A stretch of DNA of 64,000 bases, taken from the NCBI RefSeq assembly GCF_024198215.1, contig NZ_JAKCFA010000002.1:372001-436000 (forward strand). The letters are read 5' to 3'. Both the position numbers and the translations under genes were made by a program. This DNA comes from Myxococcus qinghaiensis. Its GTDB lineage: Bacteria > Myxococcota > Myxococcia > Myxococcales > Myxococcaceae. The stretch's first letter is position 1; each line of letters starts with the position of its first letter. Below, piece after piece: positions 1 to 8,787 of this stretch. Under the pieces are notes generated by a model that saw only the letters and a program-made list of their open reading frames with translations, was not told the DNA's origin and made no database searches.

Positions 1-112
1 CCTTCGTCGGCGCGGGCGCCGCGGCACCCGCCGGGGCACTCCAGAGCGCACTCCCCGCGAGCAGGCTGGTCAACGACAGGAACTCACTCCGACTGAACTG
101 ATGACGGGACAT
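1..112 (-). CDS. Start of a secreted protein, cut by the window edge
   Basis: Only the first 37 codons are present, read leftwards off the window. The ATG at 112 has a GAGGA ribosome site five bases upstream. The peptide begins MSRHQFSRSEFLSL and continues into a hydrophobic, Ala/Gly-rich stretch ending in a run of Ala-Pro, which is a typical Sec signal peptide with a probable cleavage after the Ala run. The mature part lies outside the window, so no function can be given. The gene is transcribed divergently from the lipase-like gene at 500. Confidence 0.6.
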   Translation of the reverse strand, partial: MSRHQFSRSEFLSLTSLLAGSALWSAPAGAAAPAPTK

Positions 113-499
113 GGAAATCCTCAACCAGGGGCCAGACGTCGCCCTCCCGCGAGCGTAGCCCCCACCCCGCCTCGACTCATTCGATTCCCGCCTCCGACAC
201 ACCCCATCCCGAGTCCGGACACGTTGTTTCAATCCCTGCCGCTGTGTGTCTCCCCCTCACCGCCCGCCCCCAATCCCTGACGCAACGCAATATCCGACCA
301 CATCTCCAAAGGCCTCCAGCGCCTGACGCACTGCAATACTGATTCAGTATTCATGTTCGGATGACCAGAAATGTGAATCACCCTTCAACTTCATTTGCCG
401 CCGGGACCACCCGTTTGGTACGGATCGCCGTGCTGTCACGGAAAGACGTGCCAGCGCCTCTCCACACAACATCAGCTAGCGATTGCAACGGAGCTACAC
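113..499. other. 387-bp divergent intergenic region
   Basis: No convincing gene is seen here. It separates two divergently transcribed exported proteins and must hold promoters for both. It contains a 16-base imperfect direct repeat (277-292 and 323-338, 14 of 16 identical) and a perfect 8-1-8 palindrome at 335-351, both described separately. A short open frame over 361-639 overlaps the lipase gene out of frame and is treated as noise. Confidence 0.5.
335..351. promoter_or_regulatory. Palindromic operator candidate
   Basis: AATACTGA, one base, then TCAGTATT: perfect 8-bp arms around a single base. It lies about 150 bp upstream of the lipase-like gene and overlaps the end of the second copy of the CTGACGCA-N2-GCAATA repeat (copies at 277-292 and 323-338). 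It is AT-rich in a GC-rich genome. The geometry suits a dimeric repressor, but the regulator is unknown. Confidence 0.4.
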
Positions 500-1936
500 A
501 TGGCAACGCGTCGCAGGGTTTTCCGCGCGGTGGTGGCTGTTGTCGGTCTGGTCGGAACGGCGTGCTCGGACCAGGAGCCGGCCGACGGAGGCCCAGGGCC
601 GGACACGGAGGTCCCCGCCGCCGTGAAGGCGTGCCGTGAGCGCATCGCCGCGAAGACGTCCGAAGTTCAAGCGGCGAGCATCGACATCGCGACGTGGTCC
701 ATTGGCGACCCCGAGGAGATGAAGGAGATCACCACGGCGGTACCGCAGACGCAGGAGACCTACCGCGCCTATGACGGCAAGTACCGGCCCCTGTCGAACC
801 ATCCGGGCTGCTCCGTGGACAACCTCTACTACGACAAGACGAACACCGCCGGCACCACGCCCTACAAGGACGGCAACAACGACGGCAAGTGGACGGGCAA
901 CACCGCCTTCGGAGGTCCCAACAGCGCCACCGGGTTCATCGACGGAGACGTAGCCAAGATTCCGGGCTTCCCCTGTGCCGCGAAGGAATACGCCCAGCCC
1001 AACGAGGACACGACGAAGCCCATCGTCATCCTCGTCCACGGCAACTCCACCCGGCCCCACACGTGGGAGAAGTTCATCCTGCCGCCGGGCACGACGGTCA
1101 ACACCGCCACGGAGAACGTCCAGTTCACCGGGGACACCGTCGCCCGCGCGCAGTTGGCGGAGACGCTCATCGCCCAGCGCTATCGCGTCATCGCCGTGGA
1201 CTTCCGCACGGACATCGTCCCGGGCATCGACCCGTCCACCAACAACGCCACCCAGAACGCCGCGGGCAACATCGACCACGGCTGGTCCACGCCCATCCTC
1301 CAGTCGCTCATCAAGGCGGTGATGAAGGACCAGCCCAACCGGAAGGTGGCGCTCATCGCGCACTCGCTCGGCGTGACGGTGGCGCGCGACGCCCTGCGCC
1401 GGCTGTACGTGGAGTGGCGCTCCGGCCTGGCGGGTTCCATCAACCCCTTCCCCCAGGTGAGCCACGTCATCCTCGGCTCGGGCGCCAACCACGGCGTGTC
1501 CACGTATGACCCGCCCAGCTCGCTCTGCAACACCAACACCACCATGCGCGGCACCATCGTCTGCGAGATGGGCAGCCGCTCCAACTACTCCCAGACGTAC
1601 TTCCACAAGCCGCTCAACGGTCCCCGGGACTTGTTCGCCACGCCCTGCGCGGACGGTGACTACGCCTTCGGCAAGACGGGCCAGTGCGGGGACAACGTCG
1701 TGAAGTACTACACGCTCACGATGACGGACAAGGAGCAGGGCACCAACTATCAGGACTTCTACGTGTCCGAGGCGGCCTCGCGCATCGAGATGGAGGGCTG
1801 CGTGACGAACACGCTGACCACGCTCAATGACTACGACACGAGCGGCTACTTCAACCGAGGCTTCATCGCCAACCACTTCGGCTCGCTCCGCTCGAACGCG
1901 GGGCTCGACCTGACGCTGCGCTACCTGGGCGAGTAA
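500..1936 (+). CDS. Lipase/PHB-depolymerase-like alpha/beta hydrolase lipoprotein
   Basis: 478 residues. The ATG at 500 was chosen over an earlier in-frame start because it gives a clean lipoprotein signal: basic n-region (MATRRR), hydrophobic core, and lipobox VGTAC around residue 22. The mature protein is an alpha/beta hydrolase: an oxyanion-hole HGNS near residue 180, the nucleophile elbow AHSLG with Ser at about 289, and a C-terminal His in NHFG at about 459. The AHS-x-G elbow and overall layout recall class 2 lipases and the PhaZ7 type of extracellular poly(3-hydroxybutyrate) depolymerase. The substrate is not proven. Downstream lie a porin, an MFS importer and a convergent 3-hydroxybutyrate dehydrogenase, consistent with (not proof of) polyester or ester use. 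A strong hairpin follows the gene. Confidence 0.75.
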   Translation: MATRRRVFRAVVAVVGLVGTACSDQEPADGGPGPDTEVPAAVKACRERIAAKTSEVQAASIDIATWSIGDPEEMKEITTAVPQTQETYRAYDGKYRPLSNHPGCSVDNLYYDKTNTAGTTPYKDGNNDGKWTGNTAFGGPNSATGFIDGDVAKIPGFPCAAKEYAQPNEDTTKPIVILVHGNSTRPHTWEKFILPPGTTVNTATENVQFTGDTVARAQLAETLIAQRYRVIAVDFRTDIVPGIDPSTNNATQNAAGNIDHGWSTPILQSLIKAVMKDQPNRKVALIAHSLGVTVARDALRRLYVEWRSGLAGSINPFPQVSHVILGSGANHGVSTYDPPSSLCNTNTTMRGTIVCEMGSRSNYSQTYFHKPLNGPRDLFATPCADGDYAFGKTGQCGDNVVKYYTLTMTDKEQGTNYQDFYVSEAASRIEMEGCVTNTLTTLNDYDTSGYFNRGFIANHFGSLRSNAGLDLTLRYLGE

Positions 1937-1956
1937 CCCCCTCCTCTCCCCCCAGT

Positions 1957-1994
1957 CGGACCGGCGCGCGGCCTCCTCACCGCGCGCCGGTCCG
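1957..1994 (+). terminator. Hairpin terminator after the lipase-like gene
   Basis: Perfect 15-bp stem (CGGACCGGCGCGCGG at 1957-1971 with its complement at 1980-1994) and an 8-base loop, starting 21 bases after the stop codon. The trailing sequence has only a short T run, so it may also act as an mRNA-stabilising end or attenuate expression into the porin gene. Confidence 0.65.
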
Positions 1995-2025
1995 AGCCTT
2001 TCCCGCCCTCCTCTTCGAGCCCCCC

Positions 2026-3477
2026 ATGAAGCGACTTCCCTTCACCGCGTCCCTCTGCGTCCTGGCCCTCGGAACCTCGCCAGCGGCCTGGGCCCAGAGC
2101 ACTGACTCAGCGCCCTCCTCTCCTCCCGCCGTGACCCAGGCGGAGCCCACGCCCACGCCCGCGCCTCCCGAAGCGCCCGCGCCCCAGGCCACCACCGACG
2201 CGACGTCCGCCGGAGAGCTCGCCGCCGAGAAGCCCACGGCGAAAGAAGCGGCCAAGAACCCCGAGGAGATGGCGGGCACCACCGAGGTCGTCGACACCCG
2301 CCCGCCGCCCGCCACCCGGCCGAGCCTGGCCGTGGGCAACGAGACGTTCTACGTGAAGCCCGTGCTCGCGCTCGCGGGCGGCCTCCACGTGGAGAACCTC
2401 ATCCAGACGCTCAACCGCAACCGGGAGAGCCGCGCGACGACGGTGGCCCTCACCCGCTTCGGCTTCGAGGGCCGCCTGGGGCAGTACGTCTCCTTCCGCA
2501 GCGAGTTCGAGCGCAACATCCGCGCGCACGGCTCCGGCGTGTGGGAAGGCACCGCCTCCTTCAGCGTGAGAGACCAGGTCATCCGGCTCCAGCGCTGGGA
2601 CGTCACGCTGGAGGCCGGCATCATCGTGGACCCGGCCAGCGTGGACTTCATCTCCACGCACATCGCCGACACGCTGCTCGCGGACAAGTACACGAGAGAT
2701 CCGCTGCTCTACAGCGGCTTCAACCGGGGCCAGGGCGCGCAGGCCGCCTACGAGTGGAACGGCTTCCGTCTGGGCATGGGCTTCACCGCGGCCAATCCGC
2801 TGAGCACGTCCAGCTCCTACCAGGTGGGAGGCTCGTTCGGCGGTGGCAGCCGCTTCTGGGAGCGCCCCCTGGCCAACTACCGCAACGGCCAGCCCGATGA
2901 CGACCTGCACTTCCAGGTCCTCAGTCCCTCGCTGTCGTACTCGCACGAGCTGTTCGAGGCGAAGGCCATGGCCCAGGTCTTCGACGTGAACTACCAGACG
3001 ACGTCGCGCACGGACCCGCTGCTGCACGGCAACAACCTGCGCGGCAACCTGCTCTTCAAGCTGCACGCCAACGTGGGCATCCCCCTCTTCATCACCCCGT
3101 TCTTCAACTTCGCGCGCGTCACCAATGACGTGACGAACAGCACGCCGGGCTTCGCCGACCAGTTGCTCGGCACCCGGTACACCGCCACCAGCCTGGGCGC
3201 GGGCGTGGACGTCAACCTCCACGGGCGCTCGGGCATCGGCGTGCAGTTCAACCGCGTCGCGGACCGCTCGCCGTCCTTCGTCGCGGCCACTCAAGACGCG
3301 CCCGCTCGTGAGCCCGTCACCCGCACCACGCAGACGTTCCTCAACATCGGCGGCACCTACTGGTTCACCGAGGACGTGGCGATTGGCGGCCGGTACGCGC
3401 GCTACCAGAAGAAGCAGGACGGCGTCGACGACGAGATTGACGCGTCCTACTTCCTGACGCTCCGCCTCCAGCTCTAG
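2026..3477 (+). CDS. Outer-membrane porin-like beta-barrel protein
   Basis: 483 residues. It begins with a Sec signal peptide (MKRLPFTASLCVLALG, cleavage after AWA-Q). A roughly 70-residue Pro/Ala/Thr-rich linker follows. The rest alternates hydrophobic and polar residues, with many aromatic-ended strands (YVSFRSEFERNI, FLTLRLQL at the C-terminus), as expected for a 14-18 strand barrel. Its style resembles phosphate-selective porin O/P-like proteins, though no substrate can be read from sequence. It sits between the lipase-like gene and an MFS importer on the same strand (31 bp before the importer's earliest possible start). This suggests it passes small products across the outer membrane. 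Confidence 0.7.
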   Translation: MKRLPFTASLCVLALGTSPAAWAQSTDSAPSSPPAVTQAEPTPTPAPPEAPAPQATTDATSAGELAAEKPTAKEAAKNPEEMAGTTEVVDTRPPPATRPSLAVGNETFYVKPVLALAGGLHVENLIQTLNRNRESRATTVALTRFGFEGRLGQYVSFRSEFERNIRAHGSGVWEGTASFSVRDQVIRLQRWDVTLEAGIIVDPASVDFISTHIADTLLADKYTRDPLLYSGFNRGQGAQAAYEWNGFRLGMGFTAANPLSTSSSYQVGGSFGGGSRFWERPLANYRNGQPDDDLHFQVLSPSLSYSHELFEAKAMAQVFDVNYQTTSRTDPLLHGNNLRGNLLFKLHANVGIPLFITPFFNFARVTNDVTNSTPGFADQLLGTRYTATSLGAGVDVNLHGRSGIGVQFNRVADRSPSFVAATQDAPAREPVTRTTQTFLNIGGTYWFTEDVAIGGRYARYQKKQDGVDDEIDASYFLTLRLQL

Positions 3478-3535
3478 CCCCTCGCCGACGCACGCCCACT
3501 TGAGCCCGATGTCCAGCCCAGAGGAGCAGCCCCCC

Positions 3536-4894
3536 ATGGAAGCACCGGCGCAAGAGCAGCGGGACTCCATCCTGAAGGTGGCGGTGGCCAGCTTCATCGG
3601 CACCGCCATCGAGTGGTACGACTTCTTCCTCTACGGGACGGCGGCGGCGCTGGTGTTCAACCGCCTCTTCTTCCCGTCGTTCGACCCGCTCACCGGGACG
3701 ATGGCCGCCTTCGGCACCTTCGCCGTGGGCTTCATCGCCCGCCCCCTGGGCGGCGTCGTCTTCGGCCACTATGGAGACAAGCTGGGCCGCAAGGCGATGC
3801 TCAGCGCCACGCTGATGCTGATGGGCGTGGCCACCTTCGCGGTGGGGCTGTTGCCCACGTATGAAACCGTGGGCCCCTGGGCTCCCGCGCTGCTCGTGCT
3901 GCTGCGGCTCATCCAGGGCTTCGGGCTCGGCGGCGAGTGGGGCGGCGCGGTGCTGATGGCGGTGGAGCACGCCCCCGCGCATCGCCGGGGGTTCTACGGA
4001 AGCTGGCCGCAGATGGGCGCCCCCGCGGGCCTGCTCGTGGCCACAGCGGTGTTCAGCTACTTCTCGCGGATGCCGGACGCCGCGTTCCTCGCGTGGGGCT
4101 GGCGCGTGCCCTTCCTGTTGAGCGCGGTGCTCATCGGCATGGGCGTGTTCATCCGGCTCAAGGTCGCGGAGTCGCCCGTCTTCAAGGCGCGTCCCAAGAC
4201 GGAGGCCGCCGAGAGCATGCCGGTGATGGAAGCGCTCCGTCAGTATCCCCGGCAGATCCTCCTCGCCATGGGGGCGCGCTTCGCGGAGAACGGCTTCTTC
4301 TACATCATCACCACGTTCGTCCTCTCCTACGGGACGGAGCGGCTGGGACTGCCTCGCACCACGCTGCTCAACGGCGTGCTCATCGCGACGTCCGTGCACC
4401 TGGTGGCGATTCCCGCCTTCGGCGCGGCGTCGGACCGCTTCGGCCGCCGTCCCGTCTACCTGGCCGGCGCGCTGGGCTGCGGGTTGATGGCGTTCCCCTT
4501 CTTCTGGCTGCTCGACACGAAGGAGACGGGGCTCATCTGGCTGGCGATTACGCTGGGCATCATCGCCCACGCGGCCATGTACGGCCCGCAGGCCAGCTTC
4601 TTCTCGGAGCTGTTCGGCACCCGCGTGCGCTACAGCGCGGCGTCGCTCGGCTACCAGTTGGCGTCGGTGTTCGCCGGGGGGCTGTCACCCGTCATCGCCA
4701 CCGCGCTCCTGACTCAGTCGGGAGGACAGGCCTGGCCGGTGTCGCTCTACATGGTGGCCCTGGCCGTCGTCACCCTCGTCTCCGTCTGGCTGTCGGCGGA
4801 GACCTACCGCGCCCACCTCACGGACGCGCCTCCCGCGGGAGCCGCGCTCAGCGAGCCGTCCAGCCACAGTCCATCACCTGCGCGGACCCCGTGA
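3536..4894 (+). CDS. MFS transporter, metabolite:H+ symporter (MHS) type
   Basis: 452 residues from the ATG at 3536, which has GAGGAG nine bases upstream. Alternative starts are ATG 3509 and TTG 3500. Twelve membrane segments are visible. The N-terminal IGTAIEWYDFFLYG and the GHYGDKLGRK loop between TM2 and TM3 are hallmarks of the MHS branch of the major facilitator superfamily (ProP, KgtP, ShiA relatives), which import organic acids and zwitterions with protons. A second copy of the loop signature, ASDRFGRRP, is present in the C-terminal half. Neighbouring genes suggest a small hydroxy acid as cargo. Its last 47 bases overlap the 3' end of the convergent dehydrogenase gene. Confidence 0.8.
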   Translation: MEAPAQEQRDSILKVAVASFIGTAIEWYDFFLYGTAAALVFNRLFFPSFDPLTGTMAAFGTFAVGFIARPLGGVVFGHYGDKLGRKAMLSATLMLMGVATFAVGLLPTYETVGPWAPALLVLLRLIQGFGLGGEWGGAVLMAVEHAPAHRRGFYGSWPQMGAPAGLLVATAVFSYFSRMPDAAFLAWGWRVPFLLSAVLIGMGVFIRLKVAESPVFKARPKTEAAESMPVMEALRQYPRQILLAMGARFAENGFFYIITTFVLSYGTERLGLPRTTLLNGVLIATSVHLVAIPAFGAASDRFGRRPVYLAGALGCGLMAFPFFWLLDTKETGLIWLAITLGIIAHAAMYGPQASFFSELFGTRVRYSAASLGYQLASVFAGGLSPVIATALLTQSGGQAWPVSLYMVALAVVTLVSVWLSAETYRAHLTDAPPAGAALSEPSSHSPSPARTP

Positions 4895-5624
4895 TTCCCC
4901 CGGCGGCGTCCGAGCACAGGAAGCCGACGTAGGCGGCGACCTCCGCCGGCTCCAGCAGTCGCTTCACCGCCGCGGGCGCGAGCATGATCTTCTCCACGAC
5001 CTCCGCTTCGGTGAGGCCATGGACGCGCGCCTGGTCGGCGATCTGCTTCTCCACCAGGGGCGTGCGCACGTAGCTGGGGCACACGGCGTTCACCGTGACG
5101 CCCCGGTCCGCGGCCTCCAGCGCCACCGTCTTCGTCAGGCCCATCAACCCGTGCTTCGCGGACACGTACGCGGACTTGTACGGCGAGGCGACCAGCCCGT
5201 GGAGCGAGGACACGTTGATGATGCGCCCCCACTTCCGGGCATACATCAGCGGCAGTGCGTGCCGCGTCAGCACGAAGGGCCCCACCAGCATGATGCGGAT
5301 GAGCTGCTCCCATTTCTCCTCGGGGAACTCCTCCACCGGCGCCACGTGCTGCACGCCCGCGTTGTTGACCAGGATGTCCAGCCGCCCCCACTCCCGCTCC
5401 GCCCGCCCCACCAGCGCCTTGCAGTCCTCGCGCGAGGACACGTCCGTGCGCTGGAACAAGGCCCCCGGCAGCCGCGCCGCCGCCTGGGCACCGGCCACCT
5501 CGTCCAGGTCCGCCAGCAACACCTTCATCCCCTGGGCGGCCATCGACTCCGCCACCGCGAGACCGATTCCGTTCGCCGCTCCCGTGACGACCGCGCACCG
5601 AACTGAAGGTGAATTCATGTTCAT
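4848..5624 (-). CDS. bdhA: 3-hydroxybutyrate dehydrogenase (SDR family)
   Basis: 258 residues, the usual length for D-3-hydroxybutyrate dehydrogenase, which oxidises 3-hydroxybutyrate to acetoacetate with NAD+. The classical SDR signatures are present: TGAANGIG cofactor loop (residues 14-21), NNAG (87-90), and catalytic Ser140, Tyr153 and Lys157 in a SPYKSAYVSAKHG context. The later CPSYVRTPLVEKQI is characteristic of this enzyme within the SDR family. Two start codons are possible, ATG 5624 and ATG 5618, and neither has a clear ribosome site. The gene converges on the MFS gene with a 47-bp overlap and is divergent from the membrane-protein gene at 5736. Confidence 0.85.
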   Translation of the reverse strand: MNMNSPSVRCAVVTGAANGIGLAVAESMAAQGMKVLLADLDEVAGAQAAARLPGALFQRTDVSSREDCKALVGRAEREWGRLDILVNNAGVQHVAPVEEFPEEKWEQLIRIMLVGPFVLTRHALPLMYARKWGRIINVSSLHGLVASPYKSAYVSAKHGLMGLTKTVALEAADRGVTVNAVCPSYVRTPLVEKQIADQARVHGLTEAEVVEKIMLAPAAVKRLLEPAEVAAYVGFLCSDAAGGITGSAQVMDCGWTAR

Positions 5625-5735
5625 GTGTCCATGGTGACGGAACGCGCCGTCCGGGGCAACGCCGCTCACGCGGGCTTCGCATGCCGCACCCCGCCTTGAT
5701 GCGGATGACGCATTCAGGCGAAGGTGGAGACCTCC

Positions 5736-7517
5736 ATGACGGAACGTCCATCTCGCGCGGGGACCACCGGAGCCTGGTGGCGCTGGCCCCGCTCGCTCGT
5801 GCTGGCGCTGGGACTGGGCATCCTCGTCTCGCTGCCGTCCTTGAACGTGGGACTGCTGCTCGATGACCTGGTGCACCGGCTCGTCCTCTCCGGGCGCCTG
5901 TCCTCCATGGGTGACTGGGGACCGCTGACGCTCTACGAGTTCGTGGGAGGCCCGCGCTCGGACCCGATGCGCTTGAGGGAGTCCGGGCTGTTGCCCTGGT
6001 GGGCCTCCGACTCGCTGGTGGTGCGCTTCTTCCGCCCGGTGCCCAGCGCGCTGCTCAGCCTGGACGCGTGGCTCTTCGACGACGCCCCCTTCCCCGCCCA
6101 CCTGCACAGCCTCGCCTGGTTCCTGGGGCTGGTGACGCTGGTGGGGTGGTTTCACCGGCGCCTGTTGCCGCCCTCCGTGGCGGCGCTCGCCACCGTCCTC
6201 TACGCGGTGGCCGCCGCGCACCTGTTCCCCGTGGCCTGGCTCGCCTCGCGCCATCCCCTCATCTCCGCGCTGCTGGGACTGCTCGCCGTGGCCTCGCACG
6301 TGCGCGCCCGTGAGGAAGGCTGGAAGCCGGGCCGCGTCCTCGCGCCGCTGCTGATGGTGGCCGCGCTCCTCTCCGGAGAGGCGGCGCTCGGCTCGGTGGC
6401 GCTGCTGGGCGCCTATGAAGTGTTCGGCCGACGCGAGGGCTGGCGTCGGGCCACGGTCGAGCTTCTGCCCTTCGCGGTCCTCGCCATGCTCTATCTCGGC
6501 TTCTACGCGAGCCAGGGCTATGGCGCGCGCGGCAGCGGCGGCTACCTGGACCCCATCGGCGCGCCCGGGGCCTTCCTCGCCACCCTCCTCCAGCGCGTGT
6601 GCATCCTCGCGGGGGAGCTGGTGGTGGCCACGCCCTCCGACGCCGCCACCGGCACGCCCGCCCTGCACTCCGGCTTCGCGGCCTGGGGCGCGCTCACCAC
6701 CGCGGGCGCGTTGCTGATGTTGCGCGCGCTCCGGCCACACCTGTCCGAGCAGGAGCGCGCCACGCTGCGCTGGCTGTTGCCCGGAGGGCTGGCCGCCACG
6801 ATTCCCGGCGCGGCGGGCGTCATCGGCGGGCGCGTCCTCATGGTGCCGCTGCTCGCGGGCAGCGCGCTCGCGGCGGTGCTCATCGTCCGGGGTTGGGCTG
6901 CGGCGCGCGAGGCCTCACTCCCCCGCCGCCACCAGCTCCTGCTCCGCGCGGCCGTCGTCGTCCTGGTGCTGGGCCATGTCGTACTGGGGCCGCTGTTCCG
7001 CGTGGGACTGGGCGTCGCGCTGGGGCGAATCGCGGACGCGCAGTGGCGCATCGCCCGCGAGGCTCCTCCGTGCGAGGGGACCCTGGTCATGGTGGCCGCC
7101 TCGGACCCGAGCGTCTCCCTCTACGTGCCCGCCGCCATGCTGCTCCAGGGGCGGGCTCCGCGCCTCTACCGGCTGCTCAGCGCCGCGCCGCATGACCACG
7201 TCATCGAGCGGACCTCCCCAGAGGCCTTCGACCTGGTCGTGAGCGGCGCGCCGCGACACCCGGGCTTCTGGGAGCTGGTCAACCGGGACACGCCTCCGCC
7301 TGTCGGCACGAAGCTGCGGCTGGGGGACCTGAACATCACGGTGCTGGAGTCGAATGACGCGGGCTTCATGCGCGCGCACTTCGACTTCGGAAAGGCCCTG
7401 GAGTCGACCGAGCTCTGCTTCGTCACGTGGAGCGGAGACGGACTGCGCGCAATCACGCTTCCGCCTCCCGGCGAACATCTGTCTCTGCCTTACAGCCAAG
7501 GGCCAGCGCGGCTCTGA
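5736..7517 (+). CDS. Large polytopic membrane protein, GT39/PMT-like
   Basis: 593 residues. The ATG at 5736 was preferred over GTG 5724 because AAGGTGGAG lies at the right distance upstream. About ten hydrophobic segments are spread over residues 20-430, followed by a soluble C-terminal region of about 160 residues. The first loop after TM1 has a LLLDDLVH motif with paired acidic residues, and later ASRHPLISALLGLLAV, both reminiscent of lipid-linked-sugar glycosyltransferases of the PMT/GT39/TMTC group. Overall similarity cannot be established by eye. It appears to be a single-gene unit; the next gene starts 115 bp downstream. Confidence 0.5.
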   Translation: MTERPSRAGTTGAWWRWPRSLVLALGLGILVSLPSLNVGLLLDDLVHRLVLSGRLSSMGDWGPLTLYEFVGGPRSDPMRLRESGLLPWWASDSLVVRFFRPVPSALLSLDAWLFDDAPFPAHLHSLAWFLGLVTLVGWFHRRLLPPSVAALATVLYAVAAAHLFPVAWLASRHPLISALLGLLAVASHVRAREEGWKPGRVLAPLLMVAALLSGEAALGSVALLGAYEVFGRREGWRRATVELLPFAVLAMLYLGFYASQGYGARGSGGYLDPIGAPGAFLATLLQRVCILAGELVVATPSDAATGTPALHSGFAAWGALTTAGALLMLRALRPHLSEQERATLRWLLPGGLAATIPGAAGVIGGRVLMVPLLAGSALAAVLIVRGWAAAREASLPRRHQLLLRAAVVVLVLGHVVLGPLFRVGLGVALGRIADAQWRIAREAPPCEGTLVMVAASDPSVSLYVPAAMLLQGRAPRLYRLLSAAPHDHVIERTSPEAFDLVVSGAPRHPGFWELVNRDTPPPVGTKLRLGDLNITVLESNDAGFMRAHFDFGKALESTELCFVTWSGDGLRAITLPPPGEHLSLPYSQGPARL

Positions 7518-7632
7518 ACAGTCGGACATGGACGGCTGTGCATGAGCCGACGCCGCTCTGGGATTCCTTTTGCCCGACGCGGGGGAACAGGGCCGGATTC
7601 GCCCCACTCCACCCCTGTCCCCGTCCGGGCCC

Positions 7633-8730
7633 ATGACTCCACTTCGCCTCCTCCGTATCGCGCCGCTGCTCGCGTGCGCTCCGCTGTTCCTCGTTTCCTG
7701 CAATGACGACGACACCGACGACTCCGTCGAACCCGGCACCGCCCAGTTCAAGGTGATGACCCGCAACCTCTACCTGGGCGGCAACATCGAGCTGCTCGCC
7801 ACGGCGCAGGCACCGCAGGACATCCCCGCCATCGCCGCCCAGCTCTACACGACGGTGCAGGCGACGAACTTCCCCGAGCGCGCCAAGGCGCTGGCGGATG
7901 AAATCCAGGGCGCGAACCCGGCTCTCGTGGGCCTGCAGGAGGTGTCCCTCTACCGCACGCAGAACCCGAGCGACTTCTCCTCCAACCCGCTGCCCAACGC
8001 GCAGACGGTGACGTACGACTTCCTGGCCATCCTGCTCGCGGAGCTGCAGAGCCGGGGGCTCAACTACCGCGCCGCCGCGACGGTGCAGAACGCGGACGCG
8101 GAGGTGCCCGCGGCGCTCGCCGGCAACGCCACGGACCTCACGGACGTGCGCCTCACGGACCGGGACGTCATCCTGGCGCGCGGCGACGTGCAGATCGCCA
8201 ACGTCGTCACGGGCAACTACGCCTATGCGCAGGAGGTGCCCGTGGGCGGCGCGTCGATTCGCTTCCTGCGCGGCTTCACCAAGGTGGACGCCACGGTGGA
8301 CGGCGCGCGCTTCACCTTCGTCAACACGCACCTGGAGACGTTGCAGCCCGGCAACGAGAACCAGGCCGCGGAGCTGGCCGCGCTTGTCCAGACGTACGAC
8401 AAGCCGATCATCGTCGTCGGAGACCTGAACACCGGACCGGGCGCGGTGACCACGGGCTATCCCACCATCGTCAACACGACGACGGGGCTCGCGGATGCGT
8501 GGACCACGGTGGGCACGGGCGACGGCTTCACCTGCTGCTTCAGCGAGACGGTGAACGACACCACCACCACCGCGCTCGACGAGCGCATCGACCTGGTGCT
8601 GTACGCCGGCGACAACGTCAATCCCCAGTCCGCCGAGGTGGTGGGCGCGCTGCTCGACGACCGCACGGCCTCCGGCCTCTGGCCGTCAGACCACGCGGGC
8701 CTGGTGGTGGAGTTCCGGCTGGACCGCTGA
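7633..8730 (+). CDS. Endonuclease/exonuclease/phosphatase-family lipoprotein
   Basis: 365 residues. The ATG at 7633 gives a lipoprotein signal with lipobox LVSC, followed by an acidic spacer (NDDDTDD) that would favour display at the outer membrane. The mature part carries the DNase I-like fold signature blocks in order: MTRNLYLGGN, LVGLQEVSLY (metal-binding Glu), FVNTHLET, VVGDLNTGPG (Asp-x-Asn), and SDHAGLVVEF (catalytic Asp-His). The family contains nucleases, sphingomyelinases and phosphoinositide phosphatases, so the substrate is open. An extracellular nuclease or phosphodiesterase would suit a scavenging bacterium. Confidence 0.75.
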   Translation: MTPLRLLRIAPLLACAPLFLVSCNDDDTDDSVEPGTAQFKVMTRNLYLGGNIELLATAQAPQDIPAIAAQLYTTVQATNFPERAKALADEIQGANPALVGLQEVSLYRTQNPSDFSSNPLPNAQTVTYDFLAILLAELQSRGLNYRAAATVQNADAEVPAALAGNATDLTDVRLTDRDVILARGDVQIANVVTGNYAYAQEVPVGGASIRFLRGFTKVDATVDGARFTFVNTHLETLQPGNENQAAELAALVQTYDKPIIVVGDLNTGPGAVTTGYPTIVNTTTGLADAWTTVGTGDGFTCCFSETVNDTTTTALDERIDLVLYAGDNVNPQSAEVVGALLDDRTASGLWPSDHAGLVVEFRLDR

Positions 8731-8743
8731 GCCGTCGACACAC

Positions 8744-8786
8744 TGGGGGCTGGAGGTCTCCCGAGGCAGGGAGTATTCAGCCCCCA
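8744..8786 (+). promoter_or_regulatory. Two-tier hairpin ending one base before the next start codon
   Basis: Outer 9-bp stem TGGGGGCTG (8744-8752) with CAGCCCCCA (8778-8786), and an inner 5-bp stem CTCCC/GGGAG (8758-8762 and 8769-8773). It lies between the phosphodiesterase-like gene and the transporter gene whose ATG is at 8788. It could be a terminator for the upstream gene (no T run follows) or an RNA fold masking the transporter start, which has no recognisable Shine-Dalgarno sequence. Confidence 0.45.
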
Positions 8787-8787
8787 C

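Noticed and set aside
494-1876. 460-residue antisense frame over the lipase-like gene
   Set aside because: Composition is typical third-position shadow (Val/Arg/His); the plus strand carries the catalytic motifs and signal peptide.
4848-6740. 630-residue frame on the minus strand including the dehydrogenase
   Set aside because: Only the last 258 codons look like protein; the rest is antisense to the membrane protein at 5736 and is Arg/Gln/His noise.
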